Shown here: one piece after another, positions 22,278 to 26,723 of the stretch
Numbering within the stretch: the stretch's first letter is position 1
Layout of the letters: each line of letters opens with the position of its first letter
NCBI GenBank assembly: GCA_900765125.1
Contig: CAAFQL010000222.1
Coordinates: 1-26,723, forward strand
Length of the DNA: 26,723 bases
Source: Oscillospiraceae bacterium
GTDB taxonomy: Bacteria; Bacillota; Clostridia; Oscillospirales; Ruminococcaceae
Reading direction: 5' to 3'
Program-made: the position numbers and the translations under genes
The notes under the pieces: model-generated
Database searches by the model: none
Told to the model about the DNA's origin: nothing
The model's input: the letters and a program-made list of their open reading frames with translations, nothing else

Positions 22278-22889
22278 ATGAGGACTTTACTAATGCTTTG
22301 CCTGGTAGCTTTGATAACGGGATGCTCAAAAGATAATGATCCAATAGATGAAACTCCTAAAGATGTAGAAATGCACTTTTACGCATATACAAAGTTGGAT
22401 CCAGCTTCTCCCAGCTTCAAAGCACAAGCCAAATTCTTTTTGTTCGATGCAAGTAACGGCAAACAATTTAAAGAAGAACGTATAAACATACCTTCTGGAG
22501 AGTACTTAGACTATTCAAACGAAAAATCAGAAATGGTTACTCTTTTGAATAATAATGAATTTGAATTGAAAGATGGTACACGTGTAAAGCCTATAATAAT
22601 TCAAACAAAAAACTCAGGAGAATATTATATTTCTGTCATGCCTGATTATAAGGATCCTGATAAGTGGAATAGTTTGGTAAGCCAAAATAAAGTAAATATT
22701 CCATGTGGTAAATATTATGTAGTGGCTTTACTTCATGGATCTGGCGGTTGGGCTTACTATGATAAATATTCTGGAAAATATATTGAGGTTACGGAGAATA
22801 TGCCTACCAGTGATAAAACTGTAGAGATAACATTTCCTCACGATACAAAACATAAAGGTTTCATAGATTGGATTACAACTAATTGGTAG
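22278..22889 (+). CDS. Surface lipoprotein, function unknown
   Basis: The protein has 203 residues. The signal peptide MRTLLMLCLVALITG ends at a lipobox cysteine (C16). The residues after the cysteine (SKDND) resemble the Bacteroidetes lipoprotein export signal that sends lipoproteins to the cell surface. The rest is a beta-rich domain with no family I recognise. A lipoprotein gene in a phage cassette, under its own promoter and structured leader, suggests expression from the lysogen, for example to block superinfection or alter the surface; that is inference. It is followed 4 bases later by a TPR gene. Confidence 0.75.
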   Translation: MRTLLMLCLVALITGCSKDNDPIDETPKDVEMHFYAYTKLDPASPSFKAQAKFFLFDASNGKQFKEERINIPSGEYLDYSNEKSEMVTLLNNNEFELKDGTRVKPIIIQTKNSGEYYISVMPDYKDPDKWNSLVSQNKVNIPCGKYYVVALLHGSGGWAYYDKYSGKYIEVTENMPTSDKTVEITFPHDTKHKGFIDWITTNW

Positions 22890-22893
22890 TACT

Positions 22894-23322
22894 ATGAAAA
22901 TACCAATAAAGGAAGCTCAAAAATTGGGTGTAGTATATCAAACAATAACAGAACGTGTATTATCTGCTATTCTAAATGGAGATAAATTTGTAGAGCTATC
23001 TCAGTATGAATACCAGGAAGCTCTTAAGCAGAAACATGAATACGATGAGAAAGCAAAGGTTCTGAGTAAATGTGCTAAGTTAAACAATCGTGGTATTGCC
23101 TTTGAGAAAGCTGGTAAGGTTAAATCTGCTATAAGAGTATATGAAGAGTGCATAGAGCTATGTTATCCTGCTCATCATGCTTTCAAAAGGCTCATGGTGC
23201 TATACCACAAAGCTAAAGATTATGATAACGAGGAAAGGGTTATCTATAAAGCCTTAGAAGTATTTGGAACATATCCAGAATATGAAAACAGATTAGATAA
23301 ACTGAGCAAACATTTAAAATAG
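22894..23322 (+). CDS. TPR-repeat protein
   Basis: The protein has 142 residues. The N-terminal 45 residues are helical and unassigned. Residues about 60-130 contain two tetratricopeptide-like helix pairs (NNRGIAFEKAGKVKSAIRVY and the following YHKAKDYDNEERVIYKALEV), which act as protein-binding scaffolds. It is encoded directly after the lipoprotein gene and is probably on the same transcript. No signal peptide is seen, so it should be cytoplasmic. Confidence 0.7.
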   Translation: MKIPIKEAQKLGVVYQTITERVLSAILNGDKFVELSQYEYQEALKQKHEYDEKAKVLSKCAKLNNRGIAFEKAGKVKSAIRVYEECIELCYPAHHAFKRLMVLYHKAKDYDNEERVIYKALEVFGTYPEYENRLDKLSKHLK

Positions 23323-23323
23323 C

Positions 23324-23339
23324 AGCGTATATATACACC
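23324..23339. promoter_or_regulatory. Second copy of the TATATATACACC palindrome
   Basis: AGCGTATATATACACC differs from the perfect palindrome at 15054-15069 at only 2 of 16 bases. It lies 36 bases upstream of the -33 element of the antirepressor promoter. The two copies flank the rightward cassette up to the TPR gene. Confidence 0.5.
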
Positions 23340-23375
23340 AAATATACTATAAAACAGCACTTTATAAATAAAATG

Positions 23376-23407
23376 TTTGGTGATTCGATTTTAATGCACT
23401 ATGTTTG
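23376..23407 (+). promoter_or_regulatory. Promoter of the antisense RNA / antirepressor unit
   Basis: TTTG at 23376-23379, exactly 20 bases, then TATGTTTG at 23400-23407. This is the same arrangement as the rtcB promoter. Transcription should start near 23413, at the first copy of GCTAAACAGTCC. Confidence 0.8.
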
Positions 23408-23411
23408 CGGT

Positions 23412-23492
23412 GCTAAACAGTCCGATGAACTTTATCATCCCGTTGAGTACGGTTAATGCTCACGAAATATGATGGGCTTTTTTTATGCCCAT
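23412..23492 (+). ncRNA. Small hairpin RNA carrying a copy of the antirepressor leader site
   Basis: The segment begins with GCTAAACAGTCC (23412-23423), identical to 23640-23651 and complementary to 23557-23568. It then has small hairpins (GATGA / TCATC; CCGT / ACGG) and ends in GATGGGC followed by seven T and GCCCAT, a terminator-like end. It would be released as a short RNA of about 75-80 bases from the promoter at 23376, with read-through into the leader. Confidence 0.55.
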
Positions 23493-23506
23493 ACATAAAT
23501 ATTAGG

Positions 23507-23655
23507 CGGCTGCCTTTCCCACATTTTCTTTTTGCTCTTCGGAGTGGTAAGATCATGGACTGTTTAGCGACACGGGAAATGGTAGCCGTTCTTTTTTGCT
23601 ACTATCGAAGATTTAAGGTGTGTTCCTGCGGCATCTATCGCTAAACAGTCCATGA
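23507..23655 (+). ncRNA. c4-like antisense leader of the antirepressor operon
   Basis: Arm A, CGGCTGCC plus TTTCCC (23507-23520), pairs with arm A', GGGAAATGGTAGCCG (23574-23588), with one bulge and one G-U pair. Inside are a C(UUCG)G hairpin (23535-23544) and block B, TCATGGACTGTTTAGCGA (23553-23570). Block B is perfectly complementary over 18 bases to B', TCGCTAAACAGTCCATGA (23638-23655), which ends one base before the start codon of the next gene at 23657. The layout resembles P1 c4 RNA upstream of icd-ant: a structured RNA with an antisense block, then its target at the start of a short coupled gene. That it is a true c4 family member is not shown. Confidence 0.65.
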
Positions 23656-23656
23656 A

Positions 23657-23851
23657 ATGAAAACAAAAAAACAAAGTTTGTCTGAGAATAACAGTAACAG
23701 CCAAACAATCATTACTCACCCAACAAGGGAACCAATCACCACATTTACCCAGCCTGAATTTTCGGCTTTTCTTGATGCGATGTTTGCGGAAGGGAAAAAG
23801 CGTTTTGTTGAATATCTTAAAACAGAAGAATGGAGGGCTATTTATGAATAA
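23657..23851 (+). CDS. Short leader gene coupled to the antirepressor (icd-like position)
   Basis: The protein has 64 residues and starts MKTKKQSLSENNSNSQTIIT. A disordered N-terminal half is followed by a helical part (FSAFLDAMFAEGKKRFVEYL). The start codon lies one base after the B' sequence, and the stop overlaps the antirepressor start as ATGAATAA. Its position equals that of icd in the P1 c4-icd-ant operon, where translation of the short gene is needed for ant expression. I see no sequence similarity to Icd. Confidence 0.7.
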   Translation: MKTKKQSLSENNSNSQTIITHPTREPITTFTQPEFSAFLDAMFAEGKKRFVEYLKTEEWRAIYE

Positions 23852-24608
23852 TCAGATCTTTCAGTACAATGGGAATCCTATCACATTCCAGATAGGAAAG
23901 GCTACAATGGTGAACGCTACCCAAATGGCTAAGCCGTTTAGTAAACGTCCTGCTAAATGGTTAGAGTTACCTACAACAAAGGAATTTATAGCTGAATTGA
24001 AAGCTATCCGAAAATCGGATAGGTTAGTAGAAGCCATAAACGGTATAGGCACATGGTTTCACGAAGATGTAGCTCTGGAGTTTGCTCGCTGGCTCAGTCC
24101 TCAGTTTGCTATCTGGTGCAATGATCGGATAAAGGAGCTAATGAGGTATGGAATGACTGCAACCACGCAAACCATAGATAGTATATTAGCTGATCCAGAT
24201 AATGCTATAAAAATATTGGTAGCATTGAAAGAAGAGCGTTCCAAAGTAACAGCTCTGGAAAATCAGTTAAACTTCCAGGCTCCTAAAATAGAATATGCCA
24301 ATAACATTTTACTCAGTGAAAATACCTATACTACTACGGAGATCGCCAAAGGCTTAAACATAAGTGCCTGTAAACTGAACAGGATCCTTTCAAAGAAAGG
24401 TGTACTTTGCCAGCAGCAAGGGCAATGGGTATTATCTCCAGCTTATCAGATTAAAGGCTATATGACTACCAAAAGCCTTTCTTATAATAGAAAGAATGGA
24501 AGAATAAGTAGTATGTTTACAAGCGTTTGGACTGAGGCAGGGAAAACATTCATTTACAAGCTGATAAACAGTATAGAAAACACTATCTTTGCATCTGTTG
24601 AGAGCTGA
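23844..24608 (+). CDS. KilA-N / ANT-domain phage antirepressor
   Basis: The protein has 254 residues from the ATG at 23844 (MNNQIFQYNGNPITFQIGKA). Residues about 1-95 form a KilA-N DNA-binding domain (GKATMVNATQMAKPFSKRPA, then GIGTWFHEDVALEFARWLSP). A short coiled coil near 120-150 is followed by a C-terminal ANT/KilAC domain with a helix-turn-helix-like segment (YTTTEIAKGLNISACKLNRI) and VWTEAGKTFIYKLINS. Such proteins counteract the lysogeny repressor or act as regulators. The gene is coupled to the short gene before it and lies downstream of the c4-like leader. Confidence 0.88.
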   Translation: MNNQIFQYNGNPITFQIGKATMVNATQMAKPFSKRPAKWLELPTTKEFIAELKAIRKSDRLVEAINGIGTWFHEDVALEFARWLSPQFAIWCNDRIKELMRYGMTATTQTIDSILADPDNAIKILVALKEERSKVTALENQLNFQAPKIEYANNILLSENTYTTTEIAKGLNISACKLNRILSKKGVLCQQQGQWVLSPAYQIKGYMTTKSLSYNRKNGRISSMFTSVWTEAGKTFIYKLINSIENTIFASVES

Positions 24609-24664
24609 TGATAGCTACCTATTGGTAGCCCAGAGCCATTACCAGCGTTGGTAGTGGCTCTTTT
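24584..24664 (+). ncRNA. Possible small RNA at the end of the antirepressor gene
   Basis: TATCTTTG (24584-24591) is a perfect TAnnTTTG box inside the last codons of the antirepressor gene. A transcript starting near 24597 would run through the hairpin GCTACC / GGTAGC (24615-24630) and end at the strong terminator at 24633-24662, giving about 65-70 bases. The -33 element is poor, so this is only a candidate. Confidence 0.35.
24633..24664. terminator. Bidirectional intrinsic terminator between convergent operons
   Basis: AGAGCCATTACCA pairs with TGGTAGTGGCTCT (13 pairs, one G-U) around the loop GCGT and is followed by TTTTCTATTTT on the plus strand. It separates the antirepressor gene from the minor head gene, which ends at 24665 on the other strand. 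A-rich sequence on the other side is short, so termination should be stronger for the rightward transcript. Confidence 0.88.
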
Positions 24665-25819
24665 CTATTTTGAAGGGTGCAAGATCTTCTTTATTGATTT
24701 TTGGTTATCTTTGATAAAATAGGGTAGAGTGCCTTTTGTTTTGGCTTCGTTCATTCGATCTTCATTCTCTCTTACCCACCTGGAGAAAGAGCCAGGAAGC
24801 TCTGTAATTTCTTCCTTCTGGCTTACTTCTCTATCTTCTCCAGCCATGATCCTCTCTATCATTTCCTCTATCTCATCTCCACCAGCCAAAATAGGGATCA
24901 TAAAACATCTACAGTTTGGATGCCAGCCAGTCCATTTAAAAGTCTTAGGATATTTGCCAGCAAGCTCATCGCAAATATCATAATGAGGATGATTTTTTGA
25001 TACCTTTATTTCGTAACCTATGATAAAATCCAACTGATCCCAGCGTTCAAAATCAGCAGTACGATAGGCTATGTTTGTTTCGGTACGTGCCAGACGTTGA
25101 GCATTTCGGTATGAGGATCTATAAACACCCCTACCAGAATGAAACTTTTTAGGATTATCATCTATCCATTTATACCCTTTGCTCTCTTTGTCATATACTC
25201 TACGCTTCCATTGCCTTCCATATACGGTATTTCCATTTTCATCCTCACCTACCTTTACTCTGAAACGCCTATAGAACCTATCTGGATCCTGTAAGTACAT
25301 TTGGATTTTAGAAGCAAGTTTGTTCGCTCCAGTGCCTTCACCTATTGCCAGATCCAAACAGTTCTCCAGCTCTTCCTTAAATTGCCCTGTGTACCTCCAA
25401 ACCTTTTGCGATAGGCTTAGCCCTTCCTCTCCTGTTTTTCGGGCAAAGAAAGCATCCATAGCCTCCTTATTCCTTTTGAAAAATCGGGCAAACAGATTGT
25501 TTTTGATAGAGCTTTCTCCAAAGATGCTTTTTACCAGCTCATCATTATTATTGTTTGAAAGGATCCACTCATTTTCTACGTCTTTCCTTATCTCCTGGTA
25601 CAAACGGCTGTACATTTCCCTGAATATGGCTGTAGCCTCATCGCCATAGCCATAGCCTGAAAAAGAGAATGGTTTACCATCTTCCAGCTCAGTACCTTTT
25701 ACCAGGTTAATAAGCCGATTCATGTAAACTCTATAGATCTCACGCACATTAGCAGCATAGCCCTCAGTACGCTTAAACAGCTCTATCTGTAACTGTGTAG
25801 GATTTACGTTTTTAGCCAT
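24665..25819 (-). CDS. Minor head / head morphogenesis protein (Mu F-like)
   Basis: The protein has 384 residues. The C-terminal third has the signature of Mu gpF-like head morphogenesis proteins: RNAQRLARTETNIAYRTADF, then the SKNHPHYDICDELAG motif and FKWTGWHPNCRCFMIPIL. The N-terminal part is helical. In related phages this minor capsid protein is encoded between portal and scaffold; here the portal lies on the expected side, but the scaffold gene is 9.6 kb away. The stop lies directly at the convergent terminator, and the start overlaps the upstream gene by 8 bases. Confidence 0.85.
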   Translation of the reverse strand: MAKNVNPTQLQIELFKRTEGYAANVREIYRVYMNRLINLVKGTELEDGKPFSFSGYGYGDEATAIFREMYSRLYQEIRKDVENEWILSNNNNDELVKSIFGESSIKNNLFARFFKRNKEAMDAFFARKTGEEGLSLSQKVWRYTGQFKEELENCLDLAIGEGTGANKLASKIQMYLQDPDRFYRRFRVKVGEDENGNTVYGRQWKRRVYDKESKGYKWIDDNPKKFHSGRGVYRSSYRNAQRLARTETNIAYRTADFERWDQLDFIIGYEIKVSKNHPHYDICDELAGKYPKTFKWTGWHPNCRCFMIPILAGGDEIEEMIERIMAGEDREVSQKEEITELPGSFSRWVRENEDRMNEAKTKGTLPYFIKDNQKSIKKILHPSK

Positions 25820-26006
25820 TATCCTTTTTCTTTAGCTTAAACTTATCGCATATATCTCTATTCAAAAACTTACACCACTTAGAAAAGCGACACCTGCACA
25901 TGAATAGATCGCCTTTCCAATCTTTTTCGTGCCAATCGTATGAATGTTCACAATCCCTACAGTGGTAAGGGCTTACCTGTTTAGCTACTTTCTTTGCCAC
26001 GCTCAC
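25812..26006 (-). CDS. Small Cys/His-rich protein, probable zinc binding
   Basis: The protein has 64 residues with the cysteines and histidines in the order HCRDCEH, then MCRCRF, KWCKF and DICDKF, the layout of a small zinc-binding fold. The start is a GTG at 26006; a second GTG at 26000 is better spaced from the GGAGG sequence and may be the real one. It overlaps both neighbours. In Bacteroidales phages small zinc-finger-like genes often lie between portal and minor head genes; the role is unknown. Confidence 0.6.
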   Translation of the reverse strand: MSVAKKVAKQVSPYHCRDCEHSYDWHEKDWKGDLFMCRCRFSKWCKFLNRDICDKFKLKKKDNG

Positions 26007-26236
26007 ACCTCCGTTTCCAACACCCTACAATCCGTCATTGTTACTGTAGTTATTTCACCATTAGGCTTGGCTACTACAAACTTAGGAATACCCCAAAAAG
26101 TATGGTATTTATCAATAACATCACCCTCATAGGTATGCTCAAAGTCTTTCGGGTTTGCCTCTGGGTATGTTTCTAAAGCTAACCTATAAGCCATTTGGTT
26201 AAACTCAGTCCATTGTACTTTAATTCTCATATCCAT
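26003..26236 (-). CDS. Unknown protein of the portal-minor head interval
   Basis: The protein has 77 residues and starts MDMRIKVQWTEFNQMAYRLA; the second ATG may be the true start. Helix and strand segments alternate (YHTFWGIPKFVVAKPNGEIT). It overlaps the next gene by 4 bases and lies one base from the gene before it. No function was recognised. Confidence 0.55.
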   Translation of the reverse strand: MDMRIKVQWTEFNQMAYRLALETYPEANPKDFEHTYEGDVIDKYHTFWGIPKFVVAKPNGEITTVTMTDCRVLETEV

Positions 26237-26237
26237 T

Positions 26238-26447
26238 CTATTTATTAGTTAGTTCAATATCATTTTCACAAGCAACACCCTGGAGTAGCTTACCGCCAAC
26301 ATTCACACGATACACAAAACTGTTGCCCAGCTTTTCACTATAAGAAGGATAAACCTTACTAATCTTACCAATTCTACCTACATATTGAGGTTGCACGTCA
26401 TTTGAAAGGATCCGCACAATATCACCCCTATTAAATTTAGCCTCCAT
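26238..26447 (-). CDS. Small SH3/KOW-like beta protein
   Basis: The protein has 69 residues, starting MEAKFNRGDIVRILSNDVQP and containing YVGRIGKISKVYPS. The order of strands and glycine turns resembles a KOW/SH3-like barrel, often nucleic-acid or protein binding. It overlaps the upstream gene stop by one base, so it is translated with the portal gene. The precise role is unknown. Confidence 0.6.
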   Translation of the reverse strand: MEAKFNRGDIVRILSNDVQPQYVGRIGKISKVYPSYSEKLGNSFVYRVNVGGKLLQGVACENDIELTNK

Positions 26448-26722
26448 TATTCACCCTCCCCGAAAATATCCGTTTTTTCCAGCTCTTTCTGTCTGGCTAT
26501 TGCCTCCAGCTCTTCTTTCTTCAAACGCTCCATTTCAGCCTTAGCATCTTTGATAAGGTAGCTCATCTCTACATAGGTTTGTCGGCTCATGGCTCCATCA
26601 TTGAATTGCTTAGATATATCAGCGAGTGTTTCGCTAACATCTTCTCCAAAAGGCTCCTGAAACTCATGCCCTAACTTCAAAGCCTCATATTCAGCCTTAT
26701 GCTGATAGTCCAGAACATTACC
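26447..26722 (-). CDS. Probable portal protein, C-terminal end (cut by window edge)
   Basis: The frame is open from the right window edge (first full codon at 26722) to its stop at 26447, giving 91 residues. The C-terminal stretch ISKQFNDGAMSRQTYVEMSY, followed by LIKDAKAEMERLKKEELEAI, has the form of portal protein tails (a helix after a GxxSRxTxxE-like motif, then an acidic Glu/Lys-rich end). Being upstream of the minor head gene supports this. The start and the main domain lie outside the window, so the call rests on the tail and gene order. Confidence 0.65.
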   Translation of the reverse strand, partial: GNVLDYQHKAEYEALKLGHEFQEPFGEDVSETLADISKQFNDGAMSRQTYVEMSYLIKDAKAEMERLKKEELEAIARQKELEKTDIFGEGE

Positions 26723-26723
26723 C

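Noticed and set aside
22064..22336. Plus-strand 90-codon frame over the structured RNA
   Set aside because: It starts with TTG, runs through long inverted repeats and overlaps the signal peptide of the lipoprotein in another frame.
23417..23470. Hammerhead-ribozyme-like bases (CCGATGA ... CGAAA)
   Set aside because: The invariant CTGATGA core is not met, and there are no three proper stems around a cleavage site.
23456..23644. Plus-strand 62-codon frame inside the antirepressor leader
   Set aside because: It crosses a terminator-like hairpin and both arms of the leader structure; composition is unlike a protein, and the true short gene begins at 23657.
23553..23655. 18-base inverted repeats as ends of an invertible promoter
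   Set aside because: The 67 bases between the arms hold no TAnnTTTG box in either direction, and a complete promoter lies outside at 23376-23407, so RNA pairing explains the repeats better.

Overview
The window is part of a temperate tailed phage (prophage or free genome) of a Bacteroidales host, most likely Bacteroides or Parabacteroides. The evidence is: promoters of the Bacteroides type (a TAnnTTTG -7 box, twice with TTTG exactly 20 bases upstream), a lipoprotein with a Bacteroidetes-style surface-export signal, moderately AT-rich DNA, few Shine-Dalgarno sequences, and the layout of a siphovirus-like head and tail operon. No tRNA, CRISPR array or insertion sequence was seen. Family assignments come from reading the translations, not from database searches.

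Layout. (1) 1-2065, minus strand: a diversity-generating retroelement (DGR). It has the N-terminal part of its reverse transcriptase (cut by the window edge), a template repeat (461-571), and a C-type-lectin-like tail-tip protein whose 3' end carries the variable repeat (660-770). Of 18 differences between the repeats, 17 lie at template adenines. (2) 2102-15000, minus strand: tail and head genes read leftward. In transcription order they are scaffold-like, head-fibre-like, major capsid, four or five connector and completion proteins, tail tube, tail assembly chaperones with a programmed -1 frameshift on T TTT TTC, tape measure, distal tail protein, two coiled-coil fibre proteins, and the DGR-varied receptor-binding protein. 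(3) 15001-15431: a divergent control region with about seven copies of a GGTAATATT motif, two palindromes and promoters on both strands. (4) 15432-24608, plus strand: a cassette of mostly small unknown genes, a PAPS-reductase-like PP-loop enzyme, RtcB RNA ligase, a surface lipoprotein, a TPR protein and a KilA-N/ANT antirepressor. (5) 24665-26723, minus strand: minor head protein, three small genes and the C-terminus of a probable portal protein. The rightward cassette therefore sits inside the leftward head-assembly module.

How the parts work together. The leftward genes build the virion. The DGR diversifies the last tail gene and so, presumably, which cell surface is bound. The rightward cassette looks like the decision and host-interaction region. 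The most unusual part is 23324-24608: a Bacteroides-type promoter, a small hairpin RNA, a structured leader with an 18-base antisense block complementary to the sequence just before a short start gene, and then the antirepressor, whose start overlaps that short gene. This is the architecture of the P1 c4-icd-ant immunity operon. A second structured RNA with the same A-B-A'-B' order precedes the lipoprotein gene (22063-22243). Finally, I found no GGCC tetranucleotide anywhere in the window, which points to selection by a GGCC-specific restriction system.
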